64,000 nt of DNA from Clostridium rectalis (GCF_900626095.1 NZ_UYZZ01000003.1:326889-390888); one strand, 5' to 3'. Counted from the stretch's first letter, positions 44,268 to 54,799 are shown. Numbers and translations: made by a program. Notes: generated by a model not told the origin, from the sequence alone.

Positions 44268-45020
44268 GTGAAAAAAAGTTCTAAGCAATTCTTATTAATA
44301 TCCTTTTTCATTAGCTACCTTTGCTTTGGCATAATAATTCATTCTAATATTAAATTCAACCAAGTATTTAACAGCCCTCTATATCTAATAATTTTTATTT
44401 TAGGGTGTTTAGGTCCATTTATCTCAGCCTTAACAGTACACATTTTGAATAAAGAAAATCTAGGTGGAATAAAAGGATTTACGAAAAAATTGATAACGAT
44501 TAAAAAAACAAAAACTATTGTATTAATACCAATATTTTTGATCGCTCATTTTCTCTTTGCCATGCTTTTTAGAGGTGTATATAGGTATGGTAAAATTATA
44601 GATTTCTTTCGTTATCTACCTATTATGTTGTTAATAATAGGTTCACAAGAAATTGGTTGGAGAGGTATTGTTCAGCCAGCTAATGAAGACGAAAAAGGAT
44701 TTTGGAAATCATCTATTGTAACAGGACTTTTTTGGTCATTGTGGTTCTTACCACTTATCTTTATACCAAATTTTATTGTACTTCCTCAATTTTATATGCA
44801 CTTCTCAGCATATTTAGTTGGAATAAGTATACTATCAACTACTCTTTATAAAATAAGTGAAAATATTTTATATTGTATAATACTATCTAGCTTTATATTT
44901 GCACTTTTCCCTGTAATCGTATTAAAACAAAACTATATACTTATAGGCATTGCTTTAGTAGATGCAATAATTGCAACTACCTTTAAAGATAAAACTTTAA
45001 GTAAAAGAATTATAAATTAA
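44268..45020 (+). CDS. CPBP (CAAX/Abi)-family membrane protein, degenerate active site
   Basis: A 250-residue, eight-helix membrane protein starting at GTG 44268 after TTGGAGG. It carries the CPBP first motif as GSQEIGWRGIV (Glu-x3-Arg kept, first Glu replaced by Gln). In the second motif, FWSLWFLPL, the usual catalytic His (FWxLWHLP) is Phe. A third HFSAYLVG segment is present. Active members are intramembrane glutamate/metal proteases; this one may have lost proteolysis. In Gram-positive bacteria relatives act in bacteriocin self-immunity. It is transcribed away from tpl, with a shared operator-like motif. Confidence 0.75.
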   Translation: MKKSSKQFLLISFFISYLCFGIIIHSNIKFNQVFNSPLYLIIFILGCLGPFISALTVHILNKENLGGIKGFTKKLITIKKTKTIVLIPIFLIAHFLFAMLFRGVYRYGKIIDFFRYLPIMLLIIGSQEIGWRGIVQPANEDEKGFWKSSIVTGLFWSLWFLPLIFIPNFIVLPQFYMHFSAYLVGISILSTTLYKISENILYCIILSSFIFALFPVIVLKQNYILIGIALVDAIIATTFKDKTLSKRIIN

Positions 45021-45354
45021 AAGACTCCTATATTTTTTTAAATAATAAACACCTTTAAATTTAAATAAATGTTTCACTAATGTTTTTATTTATCAACAAG
45101 GAGGTGTGTATCAATTTATCACCTCCTATAGTATTTTTTATCATTAGTAATAAAATCTACAGATTTAATAAAACCTAACCAATTTAAAAATAATAAAATA
45201 TAATTGTTAAATTCATTTAAAAAATACAATATACATCTTGAAAATTTAATTGGCTTAATAGATACTCATCTATTAATATTTTCAATTGTTATTTAATAAC
45301 AATTGTATAGATAATTATTACTCATAACAAATTACTATAAAATCATATGTTAAT
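45021..45354. other. Intergenic region with two hairpins
   Basis: No gene is seen. A hairpin at 45099-45127 (AGGAGGTG / CACCTCCT) followed by GTATTTTTTA can terminate the CPBP gene. A perfect 10-bp inverted repeat with a TTA loop at 45283-45305 (CAATTGTTAT / ATAACAATTG) lies after the kinase pseudogene but lacks a good T-run. Confidence 0.5.
45099..45127 (+). terminator. Probable terminator of the CPBP gene
   Basis: AGGAGGTG pairs with CACCTCCT around 13 bases, followed by ATAGTATTTTTTA on the plus strand. Confidence 0.55.
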
Positions 45355-46416
45355 CTAATATTCTTTATACTTATTTAATGTAAAATAAAAATTAACACTA
45401 TTATATTTACTCTCCACTTTAAACTCATTATGATGATATTCTAGTATTTTTTTTACAGTAGATAGACCTAATCCTGTACCTCCAAACTTCCTATTCCTTG
45501 ACTTTTCTCCCCTATAAAATGGATCCCAAATATTATTTAACTCCTCTTTTTTTAAGGTTACGCCAAAATTTTCAATCTGAAATATGTATTTTTCTTTCTC
45601 CTCCAATATATTAATTTTTATCTTATTCCCATGTGATGTATATTTAATAGAATTGGTATATAAATTACTAATCACTTCTTTAATTTTTTGCTCATCTCCA
45701 AATACAATAGCCTCCTCAACATCTTCTATAATTACTTCTAATGATTTTTCTTTAACTAAGTTTCTTAATTTATCATTCACACTATAAAAAGCTCCACAAA
45801 GATCAAAATGTTCTTGTTTTAATCTAAAACTCAGTGATTCTAACCTTGACATTTTAAGTATTTCCATAACAAGTTCATTTAATCTTATAGTTTCTTCCTG
45901 AATATCGTTATATATTTCCTCTGTATAAATTCCATTTTTTAGCCCGTTAATATTTCCTTGAATTATAGTAATAGGAGTTTTTAATTCATGTGAAATATTG
46001 GCAATTAACTCTTTCCTTTTCTCCTCTTGTTTTCTTTGGTTATTCATATCCTCCTTTAATTTTATGTTTGCATCCTTCAACTCCTTTAAACTTCTTTCAA
46101 GATTTTTAGAGATCAAGTTCAGTGATTCTCCTAATAATCCTATTTCATCTTCACTTGTTACCTTGTATTCTCCTTGAAAATTACAATTGGAAATATCCTT
46201 TGCTTTTTTACTCATAGCAATTAGAGGTTTTGATATAAATTTAGAATATTTAAAAGATATTATTACCACTAATCCCGACACAATCATAAACATAAATATA
46301 TAATAACTATTCATTACATCTAATACTTCTTTTACTTATGATAAATATGTGATTGCTGTAATTACACCTCCATTATACATCTTCGTATAGATAAGAATTT
46401 CTTCATTGCAACTCTT
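45355..46416 (-). pseudogene. Histidine kinase, broken: in-frame stop and lost N-terminus
   Basis: The intact part (ATG 46314 to 45355, 319 residues) holds a membrane helix, HAMP, H box IANISHELKTPIT, N box NLYTNSIKYT and G boxes ENFGV and GTGLGLS. Reading upstream in the same frame, the protein continues as VKEVLDV, then a TAA at 46336-46338, then KMYNGGVITAITYLS and SCNEEILIYT, up to a TAG at 46417. These look like the end of an extracytoplasmic sensor domain whose first helix and remaining sequence are gone. The adjacent response regulator gene expected for such a kinase is also missing. A shortened kinase from ATG 46314 might still be made, but no good ribosome site precedes it. Confidence 0.8.
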
Positions 46417-46423
46417 CTAATAA

Positions 46424-47614
46424 AAAAATATCATACCTAAACTTAGTTTTAATAATGCTTGGAAACTAGCCATAAAGAATTTTAAAATTCATTTTTTTAA
46501 ATTTTTTATAGCTGCATGTATTATTGCCTTTGGATCTGCTGCGTTTATTTGTTCATTAGGATCAAAGAAAATAATAAATAATGCTATAAGTGAATTTAAA
46601 TATAAAAATTCCTTTTATAATAAAGCTTCCATAAGTGAAGATAATAAAATTCTAAATAAAACAGTTAAAAAAGATACTGAAAAATATAATAAAGACTTAG
46701 AATCTATCTTAAACGATTTAGAATCTATGGACTCTATAGAAAATATATATTACCAATATGACTTAAGTAACATCTCTATAAATTATGGTAAAAATCAAAA
46801 AAAGTTTGATTTAAAATCACCTACTATAGTAGATTCTAATCTATCAATGATATATGGTTATATGCCAAAAGACAATAAAAATGAAATAACCCTTTCTAGT
46901 AGTGTTGCTTCTAAACTAAATCCCAAAATACACAAATTACTTGGCGAGTATGTGGATTTTGAATATGTTAATAAAGATGAAAAAAAACAAACTATTAGAT
47001 TAAAGATAAGTGGCATATCTAATGATGCATTTGATAATTTTACCCTTAGTTCAAATGTGGAAAAGAAAATATATGAAGACACTAATACTAAAAAAGCCTC
47101 TGCCATATCATTTAAAATTAAAGATTTTAATAAAATTCCCGGTATAACTAAATTACTTAAAGACAAAGGATTTAATATAACCTCTAAAGAAAAAGAAGTT
47201 ACAGCTTTTAAAAATACCTTTGAGAATACATTAAAACTATTTTCTATGTTATCAGGGTTAATCCTAGTTGTTTCTATTCTTATTGTATTTATAATAATAT
47301 ACAAAATTTCCATTGACAGATATACTGAAATAGGTATTTTATCATCTCTAGGATACACAAAGAAAAATATTTATAAGATATTTTCTAAAGAAAACTTACA
47401 ATTTGGTATTACCTCTACTGCTTTAAGTATTTTGTTTAGTATATTATTTAATTTTGCTTATTATAAACAATTTGGATATAAACTAAATTTAAATATAAGT
47501 TTATATTGGCTTTTAATAATTCTTAATATGTCCTTTACTTTAGGAATCACTTGGATAATTAATATTAAGCTTATAAACACAGAAACAATAACTGCTCTAA
47601 AGGGGAATAATTAG
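46424..47614 (+). pseudogene. FtsX-type ABC permease remnant, N-terminal part missing
   Basis: The plus-strand frame is open from 46424 (after a TAA at 46421) to 47614, with no start codon at the front. It begins KLSFNNAWKLAIKNFK followed by a membrane helix (FFIAACIIAFGSAAF), an extracytoplasmic region, and three C-terminal helices with the FtsX loop IGILSSLGYTKKNIYK. The opening looks like the linker after an ATPase domain, or the second half of a long permease. The first ATG (46727) is internal and would give a product without its first helix. It is joined head to head with a truncated kinase, suggesting a deletion between them. Confidence 0.78.
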
Positions 47615-47637
47615 GAAAATCCTAAGATTTTCCTAAT
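47610..47637. terminator. Bidirectional terminator overlapping two stop codons
   Basis: ATTAGGAAAATC and GATTTTCCTAAT form a 12-bp perfect stem with a CTAA loop. The plus-strand permease remnant and the minus-strand kinase both end inside it, only 7 bases apart. Confidence 0.75.
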
Positions 47638-48956
47638 TCATTATATAAAATTATTTTAAATGCTATATGTTGATTTTTCTTTTCTACAATTAGATCACCA
47701 TTATGTAACTGGACTATCTGTTTTGCTATACTTAATCCTAAGCCTGAACCTTCTTTGTCACTATTTCTTGTTTTATCTACTCTATAAAATTTTTCAAAGA
47801 TTTTTTCTAGTTCTTCTTCCTGTAACTGCTCACAATGATTTATAAATGATATTTCTATATTTTTATCATTTTTCTCCACTATTACTTGGAAAATTGAATT
47901 TGGATCACTATATTTTTCAGCATTTTTTATTAAATTTTCAATAAGTCGTGTAAATAATTTAACATCTATCTCATAGTATAACTCTTTATATGAATTTTGT
48001 AGTTTTACTTCAATATTATTATCTAAAAAATCTAATATACTTTCTCCAACTATTTGATTAATTAAATTTGAGATATTGTATTTTACTCTTTCTATTTTTA
48101 TATTGTGACTGGTTAGCTTTGTATATTCAAACAACTCATTAACTAACTCTTTTAGTCTTAAACTTTTATTATAAGCAATTCTAATATACCTATCTTTAGT
48201 TTCTTCTTTAATATCCTTCATATTTAATAACTCTAAATAGCCTACTAAAGATGTCAATGGTGTTTTCAAATCATGTGAAATATTAGTGATAAGTTCATTT
48301 TTAGTGTTTTCTATTTTTTTTTCATTTTCTATTTTTTCTCCAAGTTCTATGGACATATTATTTATGCTATTACAAAGCTTTGCTAATTCGTCCTGACCCT
48401 TTACTTCAATAGTTTTTCCAAATCCTTCTTCTTTAATAACATTTACCTGTTTTGTTAAAAACTTTATGTATTTAACTTTTCTATTTACAAAAAAAACAAA
48501 TGAAGCTATAAATATAAGAATACCTATAAAACAATTAATAAAAAAGAAATTTATAGATATAAAATAATCAACACTTATAAGATATTGAATATTTGGATTT
48601 ACCTTTAATATTATTGTAACTAAAATTATAACACCTTGTATAGCTATTATGGTAGAAAAAACAACTACTAAAATTAGGTATATACTAATTTTATCAAAAT
48701 TCATCTCCCTAAGTCTTTTTGTAGAAAATATAGCTACTGTTCCTATAAAAACTACTATAGCTAATACTTTTAATACTTTTATTTCCACATAGGGCAAACC
48801 CATTTCAACTGTGCCATTATTTTGTTTATAACCAAGTATAATTGCATACCCTTCCACTGTTACCAGCGTAGATAAAAGAAACCCTATTAAAATTCCTAGT
48901 ATTAAGTTATATTTTATCTTTAGCTTCTTTTTCATACTTTGTATCCTACTCCCCAC
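47622..48956 (-). CDS. Sensor histidine kinase
   Basis: A 444-residue kinase with several N-terminal hydrophobic helices (at about 15-35, 65-80, 90-115 and 130-155), so the sensor region is mostly within the membrane. A HAMP linker follows, then the H box NISHDLKTPLTSLVGY (His about 237), N box NLIKNAEKYS and G box GSGLGLSIAKQIV. It overlaps the response regulator gene by 25 bases and is the last gene of the methyltransferase/regulator/kinase operon. Its last codons form one arm of a terminator. The signal is unknown. Confidence 0.9.
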   Translation of the reverse strand: MGSRIQSMKKKLKIKYNLILGILIGFLLSTLVTVEGYAIILGYKQNNGTVEMGLPYVEIKVLKVLAIVVFIGTVAIFSTKRLREMNFDKISIYLILVVVFSTIIAIQGVIILVTIILKVNPNIQYLISVDYFISINFFFINCFIGILIFIASFVFFVNRKVKYIKFLTKQVNVIKEEGFGKTIEVKGQDELAKLCNSINNMSIELGEKIENEKKIENTKNELITNISHDLKTPLTSLVGYLELLNMKDIKEETKDRYIRIAYNKSLRLKELVNELFEYTKLTSHNIKIERVKYNISNLINQIVGESILDFLDNNIEVKLQNSYKELYYEIDVKLFTRLIENLIKNAEKYSDPNSIFQVIVEKNDKNIEISFINHCEQLQEEELEKIFEKFYRVDKTRNSDKEGSGLGLSIAKQIVQLHNGDLIVEKKNQHIAFKIILYNELGKS

Positions 48957-49609
48957 ACAGTTTTTATATATTCAGGATTTTTAGGATCTTTTTCAATTTT
49001 TTGCCTTAGCTTAGTTATATGAACCATAATAGAGGTATCTCCTACCGCATATTTGTTTCTCCAAATTTTTTCATAAATTTGTTCCACACTAAAAACCATA
49101 TTTTTGTTTTTACACAATAACTCTAATATCTTATATTCTGTTGGAGTTAAATTTATTTCCCTACCCGATACCGATACTCTTCTCATATCAACTTCTAAAA
49201 CTAAATCTCCCACTGTTATTATGCTTTTATCTGGATTATTAAAGACAGTATATCTTCTTAGCTGTGATTTAACTCTTGCAATTAATTCCATAGAGCTAAA
49301 GGGTTTGGATATATAATCATCCGCTCCTAAAGTTAGCCCCTTTATCATATCTATTTCCTCACTTTTTGCCGTTATAAAGATTACTGGCATATTATAATTT
49401 TTCCTTAATTCTATCAATGTTTGTAATCCATCAACCTTTGGCATCATTATATCTAAAAGCACTAAATCATAATTTTTTTCTTTAATTAAATTTAAAGCAT
49501 CTTCACCATTAGAAGCTTTATCTACATTGAAATTTTCTGCCTTCAAATAAATAGCAATTAGTTCTCTAATATCCTTATCATCATCAACTACTAATATATT
49601 TTTTCTCAT
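48932..49609 (-). CDS. OmpR-family response regulator
   Basis: 225 residues. The receiver has VDDD, the phospho-Asp in LVLLDIMMPKVDG (about 53) and Lys in YISKPF; the winged helix ends VWGVGYKV. The start overlaps the methyltransferase stop by 4 bases (ATGA), and the end overlaps the kinase by 25. The compact three-gene arrangement means that the methyltransferase is expressed with its own regulators. Confidence 0.93.
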   Translation of the reverse strand: MRKNILVVDDDKDIRELIAIYLKAENFNVDKASNGEDALNLIKEKNYDLVLLDIMMPKVDGLQTLIELRKNYNMPVIFITAKSEEIDMIKGLTLGADDYISKPFSSMELIARVKSQLRRYTVFNNPDKSIITVGDLVLEVDMRRVSVSGREINLTPTEYKILELLCKNKNMVFSVEQIYEKIWRNKYAVGDTSIMVHITKLRQKIEKDPKNPEYIKTVWGVGYKV

Positions 49610-50160
49610 TTCTTTCCTCCTTTACATCTTAAAATATATGCTGGTGGTAAATTTCTTATTTCCTTTTTATAGTTAATATTAGAAAAATACCTTTTAAATA
49701 ATTCTAGTTTAAAAAGTGAGTACTGAAAAGTTATAAACTCTCCTTTATCATTAAGTAATCCTGCTGTTTTTGTCAAAATTATCTTTGAAACTTCCCTTGG
49801 TAATGACGCAAAGGGAAGTCCTGATAAAATATAATCCACCTTTTCTATATTATGCTTTTTTAATATTATATCTATATTTTCAGCACTATCATTAATTATT
49901 ATTACATTCTTTTTATGCCCATATATCTTATTTAAATTACTATAAAATTCATTATTAACTTCAACTAATAAAACTTTGGTATCTTCTGAAACCCTTGAAA
50001 GTATTTTTTCTGAAAAAACTCCTGTCCCTGGTCCAAATTCTACTATACATTTAGCCCTTTTAAAATTTATACATTCTATCATCTTATAAGCTAAATGTTT
50101 ACTACTTGGAGCAATTGCTCCTACAACTTTAGGATTTTTAATATATTCTAAAACAAACAT
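49606..50160 (-). CDS. SAM-dependent methyltransferase, phospholipid N-methyltransferase/KsgA-like
   Basis: A 184-residue class I methyltransferase. The SAM loop is IVEFGPGTGVFSEKIL (motif I), the acidic residue after strand 2 is VEVNNEF, and motif IV is DYILSGLPFASLP. The opening YIKNPKVVGAIAPSSKHLAYKM is typical of the PmtA-like/'rRNA adenine dimethylase-like' group that methylates phosphatidylethanolamine or related molecules. The NLPF/NLPY motif of true rRNA dimethylases is SGLPF here, favouring a small-molecule or lipid substrate. It is first of the operon with a two-component system. A membrane-lipid-modifying role is inferred. Confidence 0.78.
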   Translation of the reverse strand: MFVLEYIKNPKVVGAIAPSSKHLAYKMIECINFKRAKCIVEFGPGTGVFSEKILSRVSEDTKVLLVEVNNEFYSNLNKIYGHKKNVIIINDSAENIDIILKKHNIEKVDYILSGLPFASLPREVSKIILTKTAGLLNDKGEFITFQYSLFKLELFKRYFSNINYKKEIRNLPPAYILRCKGGKK

Positions 50161-50424
50161 AAAATTACCCCTCCAATCGGTTTTATATAATTGTAAAGGT
50201 AACTTTTTAAGTAAACACCCATAAATATTTTAATATTTGTTAATAATTTATATTGTTAATGGTTATATAATTTATTATTTTTTTATACATAATATCTATT
50301 TAAAAATCTATTACTCTATAATCTAATACAATCTAATTATTAAAAATTCTTAATTATTTTATCTATAAAATCTTAGAATATTATCATTATAATTTAATCA
50401 TCACATTTAAAGGAGAGATAGATT

Positions 50425-51066
50425 TTGAATAAAAAAAATAAATTGATTATGTTTACTATTTTATGGTTAATAGTTATTGGAATTTTATACTATACAAATG
50501 TGTTAACAACAGATATAAACAAAATATCTACCTTGATTAAAGGTAATCCTCTAAAAATGAAAGTAATATTTGTACTTTTATCTACTATTAGAATTATGTT
50601 TTTTATCCCTCAGACAATTTTCATTATAATAGGTAGTATTATATTCGGTCCATGGGTTGGTTTTATATTATCACTTTTATCACTAATTATTTCTCAAAGT
50701 ATAATATTTTTTATTGGTAAAAATTTAAATAGTTCTCTATTAGAAGATAATTTTTCTTTAAAACAGAAAAATATTATTAATATTTTAAAACATTACGGCT
50801 ATAAAATTTTAGCCCTTGGGGTAATATGCCCTATAACCCCTTCAGATTTAATAACGTTTTCTGCAGCATGTATAAAACTAAATTATATTAAGTCTATAAT
50901 AGTTATTACAATAGCAGATATTCCTATAATTTTTTTATACAACTTTTTACTTGGTGAAACTAAAGTAAGTTATTTATTTAAGTTATTAACACTTTTAACT
51001 ATAGTTTTTATATCATACTATTCTTTTCTTACTTGGGATAAAATCAATAAATCTGTTGAAATATAA
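50425..51066 (+). CDS. VTT-domain (TVP38/TMEM64/DedA-like) membrane protein
   Basis: A 213-residue membrane protein starting at TTG 50425 after AAGGAGAG. It has about six hydrophobic segments. The VTT-type core is visible as FFIPQTIFIIIGSIIFGPWVGF (a re-entrant Pro/Gly-rich helix) and GVICPITPSDLITFSAACIKLNY. Members of this superfamily are thought to be lipid scramblases or transporters. It is monocistronic, diverging from the methyltransferase operon and closed by its own terminator. The substrate is unknown. Confidence 0.83.
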   Translation: MNKKNKLIMFTILWLIVIGILYYTNVLTTDINKISTLIKGNPLKMKVIFVLLSTIRIMFFIPQTIFIIIGSIIFGPWVGFILSLLSLIISQSIIFFIGKNLNSSLLEDNFSLKQKNIINILKHYGYKILALGVICPITPSDLITFSAACIKLNYIKSIIVITIADIPIIFLYNFLLGETKVSYLFKLLTLLTIVFISYYSFLTWDKINKSVEI

Positions 51067-51069
51067 AAA

Positions 51070-51110
51070 AATTCCTATAGAATCTTAAAATTCTATGGGA
51101 ATTCTTTTTT
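51070..51110 (+). terminator. Intrinsic terminator of the VTT gene
   Basis: AATTCCTATAGAAT pairs with ATTCTATGGGAATT around 6 bases, followed by CTTTTTT. Confidence 0.88.
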
Positions 51111-51201
51111 GTAGCCTTTGTTAACAATAAAAAAATAATTCATCAACTATACAAAAAAAACAACTTACTTTAAGTACAAAGCACCATATATCAGAATAAA
51201 T

Positions 51202-53214
51202 TTATACCTTAAACTTTTTAATTACACTATCTAGTTGATCCGCAATATTGGCTAAACCTTCACTAGAATTAGCTATTTCTTCTACACTTGCAGCTTGCTC
51301 TTCTATAGATGATGAAGCCTCCTCTGTGCTTGCTGCGTTTTCTTCTGCTATAGCTGATAGATTTTGCATTAAATTCATAAGTTTTTCTTTATTTTTATTC
51401 ATCTTTTCTGTAGACCTATTAAGCCTTTCTATAACGCTATTAGTTACATCTATAGAATACGCTATTTTTTCAAATTTATCTTCTGTATCATTTACACTTT
51501 CTGTTTGATATTTATTTATTTCCTTTACTTCTTCCATTCTAGCTACTACATTTTGAGAATTTATATTTAACTCATCTATAACCTTTTTTATATCCTCTGT
51601 AAAAGTATTTGATTGTTCTGCAAGTTTTCTGATTTCATCTGCCACTACTGCAAAACCCTTACCATGTTGTCCTGCCCTAGCGGCTTCTATAGCAGCATTT
51701 AAAGCTAATAAATTAGTTTGGTCTGCTATAGATTGAATCATTGAGCTAGCGCTATCTATTTTCTCCGCACTTTCATTATTGCTTAATATAATCTCATATA
51801 TATTTTTAGCTGCTTCATTGTTTTCTTTTGTTTTTTTTATAAGTTCTTTTAATATAGAAAAACCTTCTTCTTTTCTCTCCTCTATATCTTTTGCTGCATT
51901 ATTTAACTCTAATACATATTCTTTATTTTGCTCTAATAAGCTTCCCATTTCCTCTACACTTGAAGCAGAGTTTTCTGTATCCTGTGCTTGATTACCTGCT
52001 CCTTTTGCTATATCCTCTATAGTCTTTGCTACTTCTTCAGATGCTGTGGCCGATTGATGTGATGTAGCCGTTAGTTCCTCTGATGTTGCAACTATTTTTT
52101 GTACTGCCTCATCAGTACTTATAATAAATTCTACAATATTATCTCTCATTTTTCTTAATGCTCTTGCCATACTTCCAATTTCATCTTTACGATTAAGGTA
52201 TCTTATAGCATCTTCGTTTCCATATATAGTGAATTGTAAATTAGACAATTCATTCATTCTCTTAGTTACAGCAATAATCGATTTAGTTATGGTTTTACTA
52301 ATAAAATAAGTAACTATGGCACCAATCACTATTATAACTATAGATAACAATATAATAATATTTCTGATACTATAAGCCTCGGTTAATACTTCAGAAACTT
52401 CTCCTCCCAAAACCATAGTCCAATTGGTACCTTCTATAGGAGAAAAACCAACTGCATTTTCTACCCCTTTATATTCATATTCTCCAATCCCTACATTTTT
52501 TTTAGAAATTATATCTTCTACTAAATTTGCTAAGCTTTTAAAAGAAGAATCCTTTTTTGCAATATCTACAGTATTACTTAAATTTAAAACAAGTTTTTTA
52601 TTAGCATGTCCAACTGTAGTTCCCTTATCGTTTATAATAATACCAAAACCAGTTTTCCCATATTTAATTTTACTAACAATATCACTTAGAAAAGTTGATT
52701 CTTTTGCCCCATAAAAAACTCCCTGAATTTCACCATTTACTTTAATAGGATAGGCTACAATAATTGTGGGTTCATTTGTTACAGTACTTATAATAACATC
52801 TGACACAGCTCCCTTACCTTCTATAGCCTTTTTGTAATAATCTCTATCATAAACATTTGTAGAATCTTTTTTTTTATTTAATAATATGGATTTACCACTT
52901 TTATCTGCAAAGGCATAATACATATACCCTGCTCTTTTAGCTTCTTTTTCAAAATAATTTATTTTACTTTCCCATGAAATACTTTTATTCATTATTATAT
53001 CATTCTGAGCTAAAGCCCCCATATAAAATATTTCTTTTTCTATATTTGATTTTACGTAATTAGCCTTTTCTACAGATAAAGTTCTTAAATCATCATAATA
53101 ATCCTCTTTTAAATTTTTAGTAACTTTTCTTACTACTACAAAACCTAGTAGTACTGTTAAAATAAATATAACAGATGTAAATATAAATATTAGTCTGGTT
53201 TTTAATGATTTCAT
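51202..53214 (-). CDS. Methyl-accepting chemotaxis protein with dCache sensor
   Basis: A 670-residue chemoreceptor. The first helix is at about 7-28. The extracytoplasmic dCache_1 domain (about 35-275) includes [18 protein letters not shown] and [15 protein letters not shown]. Helix 2 is at about 283-306, then HAMP (about 308-360). The signalling coiled coil (about 400-670) has the hairpin tip [36 protein letters not shown]. dCache domains often bind amino acids or carboxylates; the ligand is not deducible. It is monocistronic. The ATG at 53214 is preceded by GGAAGGAGAG. The organism is therefore probably motile. Confidence 0.95.
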   Translation of the reverse strand: MKSLKTRLIFIFTSVIFILTVLLGFVVVRKVTKNLKEDYYDDLRTLSVEKANYVKSNIEKEIFYMGALAQNDIIMNKSISWESKINYFEKEAKRAGYMYYAFADKSGKSILLNKKKDSTNVYDRDYYKKAIEGKGAVSDVIISTVTNEPTIIVAYPIKVNGEIQGVFYGAKESTFLSDIVSKIKYGKTGFGIIINDKGTTVGHANKKLVLNLSNTVDIAKKDSSFKSLANLVEDIISKKNVGIGEYEYKGVENAVGFSPIEGTNWTMVLGGEVSEVLTEAYSIRNIIILLSIVIIVIGAIVTYFISKTITKSIIAVTKRMNELSNLQFTIYGNEDAIRYLNRKDEIGSMARALRKMRDNIVEFIISTDEAVQKIVATSEELTATSHQSATASEEVAKTIEDIAKGAGNQAQDTENSASSVEEMGSLLEQNKEYVLELNNAAKDIEERKEEGFSILKELIKKTKENNEAAKNIYEIILSNNESAEKIDSASSMIQSIADQTNLLALNAAIEAARAGQHGKGFAVVADEIRKLAEQSNTFTEDIKKVIDELNINSQNVVARMEEVKEINKYQTESVNDTEDKFEKIAYSIDVTNSVIERLNRSTEKMNKNKEKLMNLMQNLSAIAEENAASTEEASSSIEEQAASVEEIANSSEGLANIADQLDSVIKKFKV

Positions 53215-53610
53215 ACTGCCCTCTCCTTCCCTAAATATAAAGTAAACCTATTTTATTTTTATAATTTGTTAAATATTTCATTATATACTATATTTACGTA
53301 AGTAATATTATTGCAATAAAAATCTTCCCTAGCTTTTTTAACAATCATATTCATACTTATTTATAGAATAATTTTCTACTATATTATAGTAAAATTATCC
53401 CAAAACCCTTATATGTTACACTTAACCCATTATTATACTATATCATCAATATAACCTTATCTGCTAGTTGATAATAAATATTATTATCAAAAATAAGCTA
53501 TTTATTAACAAATTTCAAAGTACTGCTCCACTTTCCTTTGCCTGAGGCTTAAGCTTATAATATAATTAAAATTTTCAACTTATAGACTAGTGTAGAGAAA
53601 AATAAAAAAA
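53215..53610. other. Intergenic region upstream of the chemoreceptor
   Basis: About 400 bases without a gene. A perfect inverted repeat (TTGATAATAA / TTATTATCAA, 53468-53490) is present. I looked for a c-di-GMP riboswitch and found no matching conserved blocks. Confidence 0.4.
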
Positions 53611-53651
53611 TTACCCTGTAGAAACAAAAAAATTCTGTATCTACAAGGTAA
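53611..53651 (-). terminator. Intrinsic terminator of the radical SAM gene
   Basis: TTACCCTGTAGAAAC pairs with GTATCTACAAGGTAA (two mismatches), followed by TTTTTTTATTTTTC on the minus strand. Confidence 0.85.
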
Positions 53652-53674
53652 TTTTACATTTCAAGTTAAGTTAT

Positions 53675-54799
53675 CTAAAAAATTAACTCCCCGGGTTTAT
53701 AACCTTTAGGTAATTCTTCCTCACATAGAAATTTAAAATTATCATCACGTAGTATTGGTAAAAATGCTTCATATGGTATCCTAGAAAACTCACAACCATA
53801 ACTACTTGCTCCAAACCACTTCCCCTCTTTACTACTCAAATTCAAATCTCTAGCAAATTTTGTATGATTTGAACAATCATGAACTGCTAAATCCCAGTTT
53901 TCTTCATCAGCTATTTTCATAAATTTCAAAGTTAATTCCCTACTCCAAATTGGAGAAATATATCCATGTCTAGAAATATACATGTTTTCCCCAAAATAGT
54001 TATCTATATTATTTTCATTTAAATGCAATTCTGCACAATTTATAAAATCAAGTTTTGTATCTAAAATTGCTTGCTTTTTATTGAAAAACTCTTTAAAAAA
54101 CTCGGGAGTCATAGGGGTTTCAATACCCACATTGTTAATATACTTTTTAGCTATTTTGATATTTTTAATTACTTTGTCTGAACAATTAGATGCACCCAAA
54201 TTAAAACGTATCTCATCAAGACCAGATTCACCTAATGCTCTCAATGTTTCTTCTGTAGCTAAAATACCATTTGTGTATAAATGTTGATGTATTTGTGCAT
54301 CTTTAAACTTTTTTATAACGGAAAAGTATTTTTCAATTTCCATAAATGGCTCTAAATAAACATAGGAAATACCAGTAGGTTTTTTATGTATAGAAAGAAG
54401 TAACTCAATATCCTTTTCATAAAATTTTGTACCCCCTATTTCCCACATACCTTCCCCAATTGGAGGTATATTATCTAAATCTCCATAGTTATAACAAAAC
54501 CTACACTCTATGTTACATTTATTAGTTTTTCTAATTGCGCTTAAACCAGTTCCCATTAAACATGAATGACATCCTTTAGAAAATTTACCTTCATTCCCCA
54601 CAAAAAAGGTCCTATTATTTAAAGTCTTTAATCCTTTAATTTCTGACATTAATATATTATTTCTATGGTCAATTGCCTCTTCAATTTGTGCAAATGTAGC
54701 GTAAATGATTTCTTTTTGTTTTACCATAAGCTCCTCATCTTCTGGTAACATAGAAAAAAACTCAACCCATTTTAACGCATCTTTTTTTGAAATTTTCAT
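53675..54799 (-). CDS. Radical SAM protein of unknown function
   Basis: A 374-residue radical SAM enzyme. The [4Fe-4S]-SAM motif C-x3-C-x2-C is in NKCNIECRFCYNYG (about residues 94-106). It is preceded by a CHSC pair (about 78-81), and further Cys occur at CAELHL and YGCEFSR. The barrel glycine and sugar regions are visible in YVYLEPFMEIEKY and HLYTNGILATEE. I start at ATG 54799 (MKISKKDALKW), preceded by GAGGAGG. It is monocistronic with its own terminator, so neighbours give no hint of a substrate. I cannot assign a specific reaction. Confidence 0.85.
   Translation of the reverse strand: MKISKKDALKWVEFFSMLPEDEELMVKQKEIIYATFAQIEEAIDHRNNILMSEIKGLKTLNNRTFFVGNEGKFSKGCHSCLMGTGLSAIRKTNKCNIECRFCYNYGDLDNIPPIGEGMWEIGGTKFYEKDIELLLSIHKKPTGISYVYLEPFMEIEKYFSVIKKFKDAQIHQHLYTNGILATEETLRALGESGLDEIRFNLGASNCSDKVIKNIKIAKKYINNVGIETPMTPEFFKEFFNKKQAILDTKLDFINCAELHLNENNIDNYFGENMYISRHGYISPIWSRELTLKFMKIADEENWDLAVHDCSNHTKFARDLNLSSKEGKWFGASSYGCEFSRIPYEAFLPILRDDNFKFLCEEELPKGYKPGELIF

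Noticed and set aside
46858-47358. 166-codon minus-strand frame inside the permease remnant
   Set aside because: It is the antisense shadow of clear FtsX-type coding sequence.
53215-53610. c-di-GMP riboswitch upstream of the chemoreceptor
   Set aside because: Common in clostridia at this kind of gene, but the conserved CACGCA/GACGCAAAGCC blocks of the class I aptamer are absent.
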